A stretch of 64,000 bases of DNA from Nocardia sp. NBC_00508 (GTDB lineage Bacteria; Actinomycetota; Actinomycetes; Mycobacteriales; Mycobacteriaceae): contig NZ_CP107852.1 of NCBI RefSeq assembly GCF_036346875.1, forward strand, positions 434,001-498,000, read 5' to 3'. The notes below the pieces were generated by a model that made no database searches, was not told where the DNA came from, and saw only the letters and a list, made by a program, of their open reading frames with translations. This document shows positions 10,051-19,038 of this stretch, piece after piece (position 1 is the first letter of the stretch; every line of letters begins with the position of its first letter). The position numbers and the translations under genes were made by a program.

Positions 10051-10809
10051 TCACGAAGCCACGTGTAACCCGAACCCGGCCGCGCCGTGTGTCTCGCGAC
10101 CGGGCTGCAAGCGCAGGCTGCGGTCGTAGTCGCCGCCGCCCTGCGGCCGATACCGGATCGGCTCCAGTCCCGCCAGGTCCGACATCCGGCGCCGCAGGTC
10201 GTCCGCGACCTCCTCGAAACGATCCGAGCCGAGCCGGATCGTGTCGTGCACCAGGAACGGCGGCAGCACATCCATACCCGTGTAATACAGAATGCCGTGG
10301 TGGATCGGGAACAGCAGATCCTCGGCCGGGCCGTTGATCCCGCGATCGGAATACGACGGCTGCTTGCCTCCGATACTGACCGCGAGCATCGCGCGACGGC
10401 CCGCCAGCACGCCCGCTCCGTACCTCGGCACCGACTTGCCTCCGGCCCCGTAGGCGAAGCCGCAGGTGAGGACGCGATCCACCCAGCCTTTCAGGATGGC
10501 GGGCAGGCCGAACCACCACAGCGGGAAATGCAGCACGACGGTGTCGGCCCAGAGCAGTTTCTGCTGCTCGGCGCGGATGTCGGGGCTGAGTGTCCCGTTG
10601 TGATAGGCCTCGCCGGAGGCCAGCATGAAATTGCTTTCCTCGACGGTGCCGAAATCGTCGGTGTCGGCGGCGGCCTTCCAGCCCATCGCATAGAGGTCCG
10701 TGATCCGCACCTCGTGCCCGTCCGCCCGTAACTGCTGCACGGCAACGTCTTTCAGCGCGCCGGTGAGTGAGTCCGGCTTCGGGTGGGCGTACACGACGAG
10801 TACGTTCAT
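10051..10809 (-). CDS. NAD(P)H-dependent flavodoxin-fold oxidoreductase (quinone reductase-like)
   Basis: A 252-residue Flavodoxin_2-fold protein. MNVLVVYAHPKPDSLT at the N-terminus is the FMN/FAD phosphate loop, LHFPLWWFGLPAILKGWVDRV is the family hallmark, and GGK and YYTG segments follow. Relatives reduce quinones or detoxify electrophiles using NAD(P)H. The start is set at ATG 10809 because the flavodoxin strand begins there; the 26 codons upstream are not conserved in type. It is divergent from the SDR at 10967 across 157 nt, so a shared control region is possible. The gene ends 12 nt from the convergent DUF305 gene. Confidence 0.88.
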   Translation of the reverse strand: MNVLVVYAHPKPDSLTGALKDVAVQQLRADGHEVRITDLYAMGWKAAADTDDFGTVEESNFMLASGEAYHNGTLSPDIRAEQQKLLWADTVVLHFPLWWFGLPAILKGWVDRVLTCGFAYGAGGKSVPRYGAGVLAGRRAMLAVSIGGKQPSYSDRGINGPAEDLLFPIHHGILYYTGMDVLPPFLVHDTIRLGSDRFEEVADDLRRRMSDLAGLEPIRYRPQGGGDYDRSLRLQPGRETHGAAGFGLHVAS

Positions 10810-10966
10810 TCCAGCTTTCGTCACACTCGGCGCAACAGCGCTCAGCACGGCGGAATTCCATCGAGCCGCTGACCTGCACGGACGCACCGCGGTGCGGCGA
10901 GCGGAATGCCGGAGCGGTACGTCGCGTTGCCCCGTGGGAGACGATCCGGCGAGAGAGGAATGCGCA

Positions 10967-11725
10967 GTGTCCGACCAGGCATTCGCAGGTCAGCATGTAG
11001 TCGTCACCGGCGGCGGCACCGGGATAGGCCGTTCGGCCGCGCTCGCGTTCGCCGAACAGGGTGCGGCCGGCGTCGTGATCACCGGTCGACGAAGCGAATT
11101 GCTGGCCGAGGTCGCCGCCCAGCACCCCGCCGTGATCCCGGTGGTCGCCGACATCACCACCGAGGAGGGCACGGAGTCGGTCGCGCGAGCCGTCGCCGAC
11201 CACGCCGGGCGCGTTGACGTCCTGGTCCACAACGCCGGGGTCTACGGTCCGGAACCGTTGGATCAGGTGCAGGCGGCGACCGTCCGCAATCAGTTCGAGG
11301 TGAACGTGGTCGGTCCGGTCCTGCTCACCGCGCGCTTGCTCCCGCTCCTGCGCTCCCCCGGCGGGAACATCGTTGTGGTGACGAGCATTTCCGGTCGCCT
11401 CGCGTCGCCCGGCGTGTCGGTGTACGCCGCGACCAAGGCGGCGGCGGACAGTCTGGTGCGCAGTTGGGCGGTCGAATTGGGTCCGAAAGGCATCCGGGTG
11501 AACGGCGTCGCGCCCGGCATGGTGCGCACACCGATCCTGGCCGCGGGCGGACTCGCCCCGGACACCGTCGAGCAGCTGCGTGCCGGGTATGCCGACCAGG
11601 TGCCGGTCGGGCGAATCGGCGAGGTCGACGACGTGGTGCCGTGGATCACCCGGCTCGCCGAACCGGCCAGCTCGTGGGTTACCGGAGAGATCATCGTCGT
11701 CGACGGCGGCCGGTTGGCGGCGTAA
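10967..11725 (+). CDS. SDR family NAD(P)-dependent oxidoreductase
   Basis: A classical 252-residue short-chain dehydrogenase. The cofactor loop TGGGTGIG is at residues 14-21, NAG at 89-91, the catalytic Ser near 140-142 and the YxxxK pair at Y153/K157; the C-terminus ends in WVTGEIIVVDGG. The substrate is unknown. The GTG start at 10967 has GAGAGAGGA 7-15 nt upstream; an ATG at 10960 is out of frame. The gene stands alone, divergent from the flavoprotein at 10051-10809, so a shared redox-stress response is a reasonable guess. Confidence 0.9.
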   Translation: MSDQAFAGQHVVVTGGGTGIGRSAALAFAEQGAAGVVITGRRSELLAEVAAQHPAVIPVVADITTEEGTESVARAVADHAGRVDVLVHNAGVYGPEPLDQVQAATVRNQFEVNVVGPVLLTARLLPLLRSPGGNIVVVTSISGRLASPGVSVYAATKAAADSLVRSWAVELGPKGIRVNGVAPGMVRTPILAAGGLAPDTVEQLRAGYADQVPVGRIGEVDDVVPWITRLAEPASSWVTGEIIVVDGGRLAA

Positions 11726-11813
11726 ACGGGCCCGCGCGGATCCCTACCTGGTACGGCGGTATCGTCTGACCTGACCGGATCATGATCGTCGGCCGGAAGA
11801 GGTTGAGCTACCG

Positions 11814-12548
11814 ATGATTCGCACCGATGCGTTCACCGTGCCGGGGCACGTGCGTGGCTATCCGGGCGTGGCGTTCGGCGGGTACGTGGCGGGACTGCTC
11901 GCGTCCGCGAGCAGCGCTGCGGAAGTGCGGGTGGACTTCCGGCGCGCGGTCACCGTGGATACCCCGATCATCCTGTCCGCCGACAGCTCCGGCGGTGCGA
12001 CGCTGACCGATCAGGACGGCGTCGTGCTCGCCGAAGCGTCGGCGTCGGTGGTCACGATCAGCCCACCACCCGTACCCACCTGGGCGGAAGTACAGGCAGC
12101 CACGACCACCGCGCAGGTCCTGCGCAAGATGAGCCACTGCTACGGCTGCGGCGCTGCCTGCCCGCCCGGCCGCGGGCTGCGGCTGTCGCCCTGGGCCGTT
12201 CCCGCGCACGACATGGTCGTCTCCGCCTGGACACCCGAGACCTCCCTCGGTGGACCCAACGGCCTGCTCGCCACCGAAAACGTTTGGGCCGCTTTGGATT
12301 GCCCCGGCGGCTGGTCTGCGATGGCCCTGCGCGACCTACGTCCCGGCGCGGTCACCGCGGCCCTCACCGCCACCCAATTCACGCCTGTCCGCGCTGGCGA
12401 GCCCTATATCTCCTACGGCTGGCCGATCTCCCAAGACGGCCGCAAGCACACCGTCGGCGTGGCTCTGGCCCGAACCGATGGAACTCTCTGCGCCCTGGCC
12501 GAAGCCCTGTGGATCGAGCCCCGCCGGCCGTTGCCGTTCGAGTGGTGA
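11814..12548 (+). CDS. Hotdog-fold (PaaI/thioesterase-like) protein
   Basis: A 244-residue protein that looks like a double hotdog. GVAFGGYVAGLLA and VRVDFRRAVTVDTP in the N-terminal half, and CYGCGAACPPGRGLRLSP followed by ENVWAALDCPGGW in the C-terminal half, resemble the HxxCFVCG-type motif and helix of PaaI-like acyl-CoA thioesterases. No catalytic residue can be named with confidence. The ATG has a weak GAAGAGG upstream. No operon partner: the next gene starts after 46 nt with its own -10 box. The thioesterase role is inferred. Confidence 0.55.
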   Translation: MIRTDAFTVPGHVRGYPGVAFGGYVAGLLASASSAAEVRVDFRRAVTVDTPIILSADSSGGATLTDQDGVVLAEASASVVTISPPPVPTWAEVQAATTTAQVLRKMSHCYGCGAACPPGRGLRLSPWAVPAHDMVVSAWTPETSLGGPNGLLATENVWAALDCPGGWSAMALRDLRPGAVTAALTATQFTPVRAGEPYISYGWPISQDGRKHTVGVALARTDGTLCALAEALWIEPRRPLPFEW

Positions 12549-12594
12549 TTCGCGCCACTCGAACCTGTCGGTGGCTATCGCTACTGTGCGCGGC

Positions 12595-13470
12595 ATGCCC
12601 TCGTCGGTACACGAAGTCCTCATCGAATTGGTCCGGCGCAGACCAACTTTGGTCGCCGAGCTCCTGACTTCCACACTCGGACTGACACTTCCCGAGTTCG
12701 ATCACGCACGCGTCGACTCCGGTGACCTACCGGATATCGAACCAACGGAGTATCGCGCCGATCTGGTCGTCACCCTTACCGCTGCCACCCTCCCGGTCCT
12801 CGGAATCGTCGTCGAGGTCCAGCTTCAACGCGACGACGACAAGATCTGGAGCTGGCCGGTCTACCTGACCACACTGCGGGCCCGCCTGCGCTGCCTCGTG
12901 CTACTGGTCGTGGTCTGCCCCAACGAGCGCGCCGCCGGACACTGCCGTCGTCCGATCACCGTCGCGCCTGGATTCACACTCTCGCCGATGGTGCTCAGCC
13001 CGGCCAACGTGCCAGTAGTCAGCGACGCCACCACGGCATCCGATCGCCCCGATCTGGCCGCTCTCTCCGCCATCGCCCACCGCAACAACCCCGAACGCGA
13101 TTCTATTTTCGCCGCCCTCGCCGCGACAGCACACCACACCGCGGACGGCGAAAGGTACATTGACCTGGTACTGGCCGCACTGCCGAAAGCAGCGGCCCGG
13201 CACTTCCTGGAGATGCTGATGAAAACCGACAAGTCCCCGTACTACAGCGAGTTCTTCAATCAGCTGCACGCCGACGGCGTGGCCGAGGGAGAGGCCAAGG
13301 GAGAGGCCAAGGCGTTGCTGAGATTGCTCCGTGCCCGCGGATTCGACATCCCGGCGGCATTGGCCTCCGAGGTCGCCGCGTGTACCGATCACGCTCGCCT
13401 CGACACCTGGGTCACCCGCGCCGCCACGGCGAACACCATCGACGAGGTCTTCGGCGATCCAGTGGAGTGA
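12595..13470 (+). CDS. Rpn/PD-(D/E)XK-like EVQ-motif protein, actinobacterial
   Basis: A 291-residue protein of a family common as hypothetical proteins in Nocardia and Streptomyces. The N-terminal part reads LPDIEPTEYRADLVVTL then VLGIVVEVQLQRDDDK, followed by SWPVYLTTLRARL. The acidic residue, then E-x-Q on a hydrophobic strand, then the WPVY block resemble the PD-(D/E)XK core of Rpn-type nucleases and related transposase-like proteins. That relation is my inference. The C-terminal 60 residues hold a helical tail with a duplicated GEAKGEAK (two 12-bp tandem units near 13290-13313). TACTGT ends 7 nt before the ATG, so translation is probably leaderless. A truncated paralogue follows. Confidence 0.65.
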   Translation: MPSSVHEVLIELVRRRPTLVAELLTSTLGLTLPEFDHARVDSGDLPDIEPTEYRADLVVTLTAATLPVLGIVVEVQLQRDDDKIWSWPVYLTTLRARLRCLVLLVVVCPNERAAGHCRRPITVAPGFTLSPMVLSPANVPVVSDATTASDRPDLAALSAIAHRNNPERDSIFAALAATAHHTADGERYIDLVLAALPKAAARHFLEMLMKTDKSPYYSEFFNQLHADGVAEGEAKGEAKALLRLLRARGFDIPAALASEVAACTDHARLDTWVTRAATANTIDEVFGDPVE

Positions 13471-13578
13471 CGCAAGGCCGTTGGCGACGGCGTGCCGAAC
13501 TGATAGCGCAAAACTCGGCCTGTTTCCGGACCGGCGGAGGCATACCATCACGCCCACGCACTGGTTGCAAGTAATCGC

Positions 13579-13887
13579 ATGATAAATCCGCAAATGCGTC
13601 GACCGACAGCGCAGATCGCGCTGTCGGACGCGGTGACCCGGCAGTACATGGAGATGCTGATGACGACCGGCACATGCCCGTACTACAGCGAGTTCTTCCG
13701 GGAGGTGTACGCCGAGGGCATGGCAATCGGGTTGCGGACTATGCTCACAGCCCGAGGATTCGACGTGTCCGAGGCACTGGCCTCCGAGATCGACGAATGC
13801 ACGGATCCGACGCTTCTCATTGCATGGATCACTCGAGCCGCCACGGCCGAGACTCTCGACGAGGTGTTCTGCGACCAGGTTCAGTGA
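13579..13887 (+). pseudogene. 5'-truncated tandem paralogue of the EVQ-motif protein
   Basis: Encodes about 88 residues aligned with the C-terminal end of the gene at 12595-13470: MEMLMTTGTCPYYSEFF matches LEMLMKTDKSPYYSEFF, and ARGFD, ALASE, WITRAATAETLDEVF match in order. The nuclease-like N-terminal part is absent and the GEAK insert is missing. There is no plausible ribosome-binding site. A 9-bp inverted repeat (CCGACAGCG/CGCTGTCGG) lies near 13606. It is best read as the remnant of a tandem duplication with deletion; expression as a small helical protein cannot be excluded. It overlaps the convergent membrane gene by 7 nt. Confidence 0.7.
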
Positions 13888-14450
13888 TCGTCCACGAACC
13901 GGTACCACTGCCGGTCGAACGCGGCGTACTCGATGCCGTCGATGGCGGGCGGGCCGAGATGGGGTGGGGTCGCCGGGTCGCGGAAGTAGGCGAATCCTTC
14001 CGAGTTCGATTCGCCCGCTTGCGTGTAGAACAGGCAGCCGCCGTCGCGGGGCGTGATGAAGGTGATGGTGTAGAGGCCCAAGCGGGTGCGATGACCGGGG
14101 TTGGCGCAGTCGGCGGCTTGGTCTTCGAGGATCGCGCGGGAAAGTTGCCAGCCGAGGCTCTGCGGGATGCCGGACAACGTCAGCGCGAGCAGGACAGCGA
14201 TAAGGATCGGCGCGGCGAGGCTGTAGAAGAACGCCCGGTAGCGCAGCAACCCGAGCAATCCGAACAGAGCGGCGATCCCGCCTAGTACGCCGAGCACCAC
14301 CCACAGCACGACGAGTGTCGGGAACGTTCCTTGGGCGGCCAGCTGCCAGAACAGCGCTGCGCAGCACACCGTGACGCATGCGGTCAGCAGCCCCATCCAC
14401 AGCACGAACCAACGGGGAGTGCGCTTGCGCACGGGACCAGCGGAGTTCAC
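13881..14450 (-). CDS. Hypothetical membrane protein with extracytoplasmic tail
   Basis: A 189-residue protein with a short basic N-terminus, three predicted membrane helices (about residues 13-35, 43-68, 72-95) and a 95-residue hydrophilic C-terminal domain (IPQSLGWQL, DQAADCANPGHRTRLGLY, GGCLFYTQAGE, FDRQWYRF) containing two Cys that could pair. I do not recognise the family. The GTG start at 14450 has TATCTT ending 6 nt upstream on the minus strand, consistent with a leaderless mRNA. It is convergent with the paralogue remnant. Confidence 0.6.
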   Translation of the reverse strand: MNSAGPVRKRTPRWFVLWMGLLTACVTVCCAALFWQLAAQGTFPTLVVLWVVLGVLGGIAALFGLLGLLRYRAFFYSLAAPILIAVLLALTLSGIPQSLGWQLSRAILEDQAADCANPGHRTRLGLYTITFITPRDGGCLFYTQAGESNSEGFAYFRDPATPPHLGPPAIDGIEYAAFDRQWYRFVDDH

Positions 14451-14530
14451 CCGTTCAAGATACGAGCGGCACCGGTTTCCCGCGCGGCTATCGGCGCCGA
14501 AATCGTCCGCTCCCGCAAGGGATCACCACG

Positions 14531-14564
14531 AAAAATCCCCCGGCCAGCGCTCTGGCCAGGGGAT
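14531..14564 (-). terminator. Rho-independent terminator of the 33-aa peptide gene
   Basis: Stem arms 14535-14547 and 14552-14564 (ATCCCC-C-GGCCAG with one mismatch), tetraloop CGCT. Read on the minus strand, a run of T (14535-14531) follows the stem. It lies 23 nt beyond the stop of the small gene at 14587. Confidence 0.75.
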
Positions 14565-14586
14565 CCGATACTCGTGGACCGCACGT

Positions 14587-14688
14587 TCACAGGGGCGGGA
14601 AGCCCGCCGATCCGGTGGCCATCCAATTCCAGAACATCGCCGCGCGATTGGCGAGCAATGCCACGATGTCGAGCACAACGCTTCCCAT
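14587..14688 (-). CDS. 33-aa hydrophobic peptide gene
   Basis: A 34-codon frame starting ATG at 14688, preceded by the strong Shine-Dalgarno GAGGAAG 5-6 nt upstream, and closed by TGA. The peptide begins MGSVVLDIVALLANRAAMF, continues with WNWMATGSAG and ends FPPL: a hydrophobic or amphipathic helix with one acidic and one basic residue, then a Trp-rich turn. A candidate -10 (TACCCT) lies on the minus strand near 14718-14723, and a T-tailed terminator follows at 14531-14564, so this is a complete one-gene transcription unit between glcB and a membrane gene. I recognise no homologue. It could be a membrane-active peptide, a small porin-like subunit as in PorA/PorH of corynebacteria (size analogy only), or a type I toxin. 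Confidence 0.6.
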   Translation of the reverse strand: MGSVVLDIVALLANRAAMFWNWMATGSAGFPPL

Positions 14689-14778
14689 GAATCTTCCTCA
14701 CAAATCGAACGATCTCGTGCGGCACCCAGGGTAACGGACCGATAAACAGGATCGAAACTCGTGATCGCCCCGAAAAGC

Positions 14779-14815
14779 GCGAATCCCCCGACCAGGACTC
14801 GGCCAGGGGATTCGC
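14779..14815 (-). terminator. Rho-independent terminator of glcB
   Basis: Arms GCGAATCCCC (14779-14788) and GGGGATTCGC (14806-14815) pair exactly, with an imperfect inner stem GACC/GGCC. On the minus strand CTTTTC follows. It is 13 nt past the glcB stop and shares its core (AATCCCC, GGCCAGGGG) with the terminator at 14531. Confidence 0.8.
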
Positions 14816-14827
14816 GACATCCGGAGG

Positions 14828-17008
14828 CTAGACGCAGGCCAGGGCCTTCGCCTCGCGCCGACGGCGGTGCAGGATCGGCTCGGTGTATCCGTTGGGTTGC
14901 TTGGTGCCCGCCAGGATCAGTTCCTTCGCCGCCTGGAAGGCGATGCTGCCCGCGAAGTCCGCCGCCATGGCCCGGTAGTTCGGGTCACCGGCGTTCTGCC
15001 GGTCCACGACGGGGGCCATCCGCTCCAGGCTGGCCACCACCTCGTCGGCGGTGACGACACCGTGGCGCAGCCAGTTCGCCATCAGCTGGCTGGAGATACG
15101 CAGGGTCGCACGGTCTTCCATGAGGGCGACGTCCTTGATGTCGGGCACCTTGGAGCAGCCGACACCCTGGTCGATCCAGCGCACCACGTAGCCGAGGATG
15201 GACTGCGAGTTGTTGTCCAGTTCCTGGCGCTTCTCCTCGTCGGTCCAGTTCGGCTCGGCGGCCAGCGGAATCTGCAGGATCTCGTCGACGGTGGCGCGGC
15301 GGCCGCCCTTGGCGATCTCCTGCTGCCGCTGGAACACGTCGACCAGGTGGTAGTGGGTCGCGTGCAGGGTGGCGGCGGTCGGCGAGGGCACCCACGCGGT
15401 GTTGGCGCCCGCGCGCGGGTGGCCGATCTTCTGCGTGAGCATGTCGGCCATCAGGTCCGGCATGGCCCACATGCCCTTGCCGATCTGCGCCTTGCCGGGC
15501 AGGCCCGCGGCCAGGCCCGTGTCGACGTTCCAGTCCTCGTAGGACAGGATCCACTGCTGGGACTTCATATCGGCCTTGCGGACCATCGGCCCGGCCTCCA
15601 TGGAGGTGTGGATCTCGTCGCCGGTGCGGTCGAGGAAGCCGGTGTTGATGAACACGACGCGGTCGGCGGCGGCCTGGATGCACGCCTTCAGGTTCACCGT
15701 GGTGCGGCGCTCCTCGTCCATGATGCCGACCTTGAGCGTGTTGCGATCCAGGCCGAGCACGCCTTCGACCCGGCCGAACAGCTCGTTTGTGAACGCGACC
15801 TCGTCGGGGCCGTGCATCTTCGGCTTCACGATGTAGACCGAGCCGGTGCGGCTGTTCTTCAGCTCCGCGTCGCCGGCCAGGCTGTGCTTGGCGATCAGCG
15901 AGGTGATCAGCCCGTCCATGATGCCCTCGGGCACCTCGTTGCCCTCGGCGTCGAGGATCGCGTCGGAGGTCATCAAGTGACCGACGTTGCGCACGAAGAG
16001 CAGCGAACGGCCGTGCAGCACCAGCTCACCGCCGTCCAGCGCGGTGTACACGCGGTCGGGGTTCATGGTGCGGTCGAACGTCTTGCCGCCCTTGCTGACC
16101 TGCTCGGCGAGGTCGCCCTTCATCAGACCGAGCCAGTTGTGGTAGCACAGCACCTTGTCCTCGGCGTCCACGGCGGCGACCGAGTCCTCGAAGTCCATGA
16201 TGGTGGTGACCGCGGACTCCAGCACGACGTCCTTGACGCCCGCGCTGTCGGTGCTGCCGATCGGCGACTGCGGGTCGATCTGGATCTCGATGTGCAGCCC
16301 GTTGTGCTTCAGCAGCACCGAACTCGGCGACTCGGGATCACCCAGGTAACCGACCAGCTGGGAGGCGTCGGCCAGGCCGATGCTGGTGCCGTCCTCCAGG
16401 CCCACCTCCAGCTCGCCGTCGACGATCTTGTAGTACGACGAACCGATGTGCGAACCGGTGATCAGGGTGACCGCGTCGTCGAGGAAGTTGCGCGCCCACT
16501 CGATGACCTTGTCGCCGCGCACCTTGTTGTAGCCGGTGCCCTTCTCCGCGCCGCCCGCCTCGGGGATGGCGTCGGTGCCGTAGAGCGCGTCGTACAGCGA
16601 GCCCCAGCGCGCGTTCGCGGCGTTGATCGCGAAGCGGGCGTTCATCACGGGCACCACCAGCTGCGGGCCCGCGGTCACCGCGATCTCGTCGTCGACGTTC
16701 TGGGTGGCGATCTGGAAATCGGCGGGCTCGGGGCGCAGGTAGCCGATCTCGGTCAGGAAGTTCTTGTAGGCGGCCTTGTCGTAGTTCGCGCCGGGGTGCT
16801 CGGCGTGCCAGGCGTCGACCTTGCCCTGGATCTCGTCGCGCTCGGCCAGCAGGGCGCGGTTGCGCGGGGCGAGATCGTTGATGACCTGTTCGGCGCCGGC
16901 CCAGAACGCGGCGGAATCGACGCCGGTACCGGGAAGCGCCTCGTTCTCGACGAACTCGTGGAGAACGCTGGCCACCTGGAGCCCGCCGACCTGAATCCGC
17001 TTTGTCAT
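14828..17008 (-). CDS. glcB: Malate synthase G
   Basis: Condenses glyoxylate and acetyl-CoA to malate, the second step of the glyoxylate shunt, in the cytosol. At 726 residues it has the length typical of isoform G. Visible landmarks are [29 protein letters not shown] with the magnesium-binding acidic residues, [28 protein letters not shown] with the catalytic Arg region, [21 protein letters not shown], and a C-terminal domain with [15 protein letters not shown]. The ATG at 17008 has GAGG upstream (about 9 nt). It is monocistronic with its own terminator. Its orthologue Rv1837c sits in the same neighbourhood in M. tuberculosis, but orientation relative to gcvP differs here. Confidence 0.97.
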   Translation of the reverse strand: MTKRIQVGGLQVASVLHEFVENEALPGTGVDSAAFWAGAEQVINDLAPRNRALLAERDEIQGKVDAWHAEHPGANYDKAAYKNFLTEIGYLRPEPADFQIATQNVDDEIAVTAGPQLVVPVMNARFAINAANARWGSLYDALYGTDAIPEAGGAEKGTGYNKVRGDKVIEWARNFLDDAVTLITGSHIGSSYYKIVDGELEVGLEDGTSIGLADASQLVGYLGDPESPSSVLLKHNGLHIEIQIDPQSPIGSTDSAGVKDVVLESAVTTIMDFEDSVAAVDAEDKVLCYHNWLGLMKGDLAEQVSKGGKTFDRTMNPDRVYTALDGGELVLHGRSLLFVRNVGHLMTSDAILDAEGNEVPEGIMDGLITSLIAKHSLAGDAELKNSRTGSVYIVKPKMHGPDEVAFTNELFGRVEGVLGLDRNTLKVGIMDEERRTTVNLKACIQAAADRVVFINTGFLDRTGDEIHTSMEAGPMVRKADMKSQQWILSYEDWNVDTGLAAGLPGKAQIGKGMWAMPDLMADMLTQKIGHPRAGANTAWVPSPTAATLHATHYHLVDVFQRQQEIAKGGRRATVDEILQIPLAAEPNWTDEEKRQELDNNSQSILGYVVRWIDQGVGCSKVPDIKDVALMEDRATLRISSQLMANWLRHGVVTADEVVASLERMAPVVDRQNAGDPNYRAMAADFAGSIAFQAAKELILAGTKQPNGYTEPILHRRRREAKALACV

Positions 17009-17185
17009 CTACTGCCTCATTTCCGAGAAAGCCAAGTGGGAAACAGGGCCATGTTACCCGCGGGTAGTGGTGCCACCGCGCGTCGGGTCATCCAGCCCTC
17101 TGCCCCATCCATTCCGCCACGCCGTGGTGAACAGGTCCGTCACCCGGCGGGTCTTGCGGCCGTCGGCGGTCGGCCGCACAGCCCC

Positions 17186-17229
17186 TTGATCGTATCGCGC
17201 GGCGGAATTAATGTACTGATCGGAACATT
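17186..17229 (+). promoter_or_regulatory. Promoter with TetR-type operator of the 17.2-21 kb operon
   Basis: TTGATC at 17186-17191 and TAATGT at 17209-17214 are separated by exactly 17 nt. An inverted repeat AATGT (17210-17214) / ACATT (17225-17229) overlaps the -10 box and is placed where a repressor would act; the TetR protein encoded third in the operon is the obvious candidate. Confidence 0.6.
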
Positions 17230-17251
17230 TACAGACAGAGCAGGAGTTCAG

Positions 17252-17992
17252 GTGCCACTCACCGACAAGGCCGCCGTCGTCACCGGGGGCAGCCGGGGCT
17301 TGGGTAAACAGATGGTGCTCGCGTTCGCCGAAGCGGGTGCGGACGTGGTGATCGCCAGCCGCAAGCTGGACGGGTGCGCCGCCCTCGCCGCCGAGGTGAC
17401 CGAGCGCTTCGGCCGCCGCGCGCTGCCGGTGGCCTGCAACGTCAGTGACTGGTCCCAGTGCGATGCCCTGGTGGAGACGGTCTACGCCGAGTTCGGGCGG
17501 GTCGACGTGCTGGTCAACAATGCCGGGCTGTCGCCCCTGTACCCGAGCCTGGATCAGGTCACCGAGGCCTTGTTCGACAAGGTCATCGGCGTGAACCTGA
17601 AAGGACCGTTCCGGCTTTCGGCGCTGATCGGCAGTCGCATGGCGGCCGATGGCGGCGGCTCGATCATCAACATCTCCTCGATCGAGGCGACCAGACCGGA
17701 GCCGTTCGCGGTGCCCTACTCGGCGGCCAAGGCGGGGCTCAACGCCCTGACCGGCGGGCTGGCCCAGACGTTCGCACCGAACGTGCGGGTCAACACCATC
17801 CAGTGCGGCCCCTTCGCCACCGACATCGCCACCGCGTGGCCGGACGAGCTGCGCGCCGAACTCACCAAGCACAACGCGCTGCGCCGCGTGGGAGAGCCGG
17901 GCGAGATCGTCGGCGCCGCCCTGTTCTTCGCCACCGATGCTTCGGCGTTCTGTACCGGAGCGACCCTCGCGGTGGACGGAGGCTGGCGATGA
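17252..17992 (+). CDS. SDR family oxidoreductase, first gene of catabolic operon
   Basis: A 246-residue classical SDR: TGGSRGLG at residues 11-18, NNAG at 89-92, catalytic Ser 142/143, Y156/K160, C-terminus with GATLAVDGGWR. The start is GTG 17252 with AGGAG 6 nt upstream; the frame is open far upstream but only as the antisense of glcB. Its last codons overlap the next gene (ATGA), so it is translationally coupled to a zinc dehydrogenase. The operon content (SDR, MDR-type dehydrogenase, TetR, acyl-CoA dehydrogenase) suggests oxidation of an alcohol or hydroxyacyl compound followed by beta-oxidation. The substrate is unknown. Confidence 0.92.
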   Translation: MPLTDKAAVVTGGSRGLGKQMVLAFAEAGADVVIASRKLDGCAALAAEVTERFGRRALPVACNVSDWSQCDALVETVYAEFGRVDVLVNNAGLSPLYPSLDQVTEALFDKVIGVNLKGPFRLSALIGSRMAADGGGSIINISSIEATRPEPFAVPYSAAKAGLNALTGGLAQTFAPNVRVNTIQCGPFATDIATAWPDELRAELTKHNALRRVGEPGEIVGAALFFATDASAFCTGATLAVDGGWR

Positions 17993-19038
17993 AAGCACTG
18001 ACTTACCAAGGCCCCGAGCAGATCTCGTACTCCGATCGCCCCGACCCCACGCTGCCGGGACCGGACGGCGCGATCGTCCGAGTGACCGCCACGGGCATCT
18101 GCGGCAGCGATCTGCACATCTACGGTGGACACGGTTTCGTGTCCACCACCGGCTACTGCGGCGGGCACGAGGCGGTCGGCGAGATCGTCGAGATCGGGCC
18201 GCAGACCCGCGGCTACTCGGTCGGGGACCGCGTGCTGGTGCCCGCTTCGGTAGGTTGCGACGGCTGCGCACAATGCCGCGCCGGAATCGTCGCCGCATGC
18301 GCTCGCCACCCGCTGCCGGTCGACGCCTGTTATGGGCTCGGCGGTTCGCTGCCGGGCTGTCAAGCCCAGCTGCTCGCCGTCCCGCACGCCGCGGGCAACC
18401 TGGCGAAGCTGCCCGGCGAGGTGAGCGACGCGGCCGGCGTCGTCCTCACCGACAACGCGCCCACCGCGTGGTACGGCGCCCGCCGCGCCCGCATTGCGCC
18501 GGGCGACACGGTCGTGGTGATCGGGCTCGGTCCGGTCGGGCTCATGGCGGTCCAATCCGCCTTCGCGATGGGTGCGGCGCGGGTGCTCGGCGTCGACCTG
18601 CTCGCCGAACGCCGCAAGCGCGCCGCCGACCTCGGCGCCGAGCCGGTCGAGTCGGACGACCCGAAGCAGGCGATCCGCGAAATGCTCGGCGGCGGCGCGA
18701 ACGTGGCGATCGAGGCGGTGGGCGCCGACGCCACCATCAAACTCGCGATCAGCGCGGTCGGGCACCGCGGCCGGGTCAGCGTGGTCGGCGTGAGCCAGAA
18801 CCGCGCCTATCCGTTCCACATGATGGCGGCGCAGGTGAAGGAACTCGAATTCCACATCGGACTGTGCTCGGTCCAATACGAACTGCCCGCCCTGCTGAAA
18901 CTCACCGCGGGCGGCAGGCTGCGGCCCGAAGCCGTAGTCACCCATCAGCTTCCGATGTCCGAAGGTCCTGCCGCCTATCGGATGTTCGCCGATCGGACCG
19001 ACGGGGTGGGCAAGGTCGTGCTGGACCCGGGCCGATGA
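17989..19038 (+). CDS. Zinc-dependent alcohol dehydrogenase (MDR family)
   Basis: A 349-residue medium-chain dehydrogenase. Catalytic zinc ligands C38 (ICGSDLH) and H60-E61 (GGHE), structural zinc cysteines C90, C93, C96 and C104, and the NAD(P) loop GLGPVGLMA are all present. It resembles glutathione-independent formaldehyde, sorbitol or threonine dehydrogenase-type MDRs; the specific substrate cannot be told. The start ATG overlaps the SDR stop and its own stop overlaps the TetR start, so the three are coupled. Confidence 0.93.
   Translation: MKALTYQGPEQISYSDRPDPTLPGPDGAIVRVTATGICGSDLHIYGGHGFVSTTGYCGGHEAVGEIVEIGPQTRGYSVGDRVLVPASVGCDGCAQCRAGIVAACARHPLPVDACYGLGGSLPGCQAQLLAVPHAAGNLAKLPGEVSDAAGVVLTDNAPTAWYGARRARIAPGDTVVVIGLGPVGLMAVQSAFAMGAARVLGVDLLAERRKRAADLGAEPVESDDPKQAIREMLGGGANVAIEAVGADATIKLAISAVGHRGRVSVVGVSQNRAYPFHMMAAQVKELEFHIGLCSVQYELPALLKLTAGGRLRPEAVVTHQLPMSEGPAAYRMFADRTDGVGKVVLDPGR

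Noticed and set aside
14867..17251. Very long plus-strand open frame opposite glcB, continuous with the SDR
   Set aside because: It is the antisense shadow of a highly expressed GC-rich gene with no family content. Only the part from GTG 17252 encodes the SDR.
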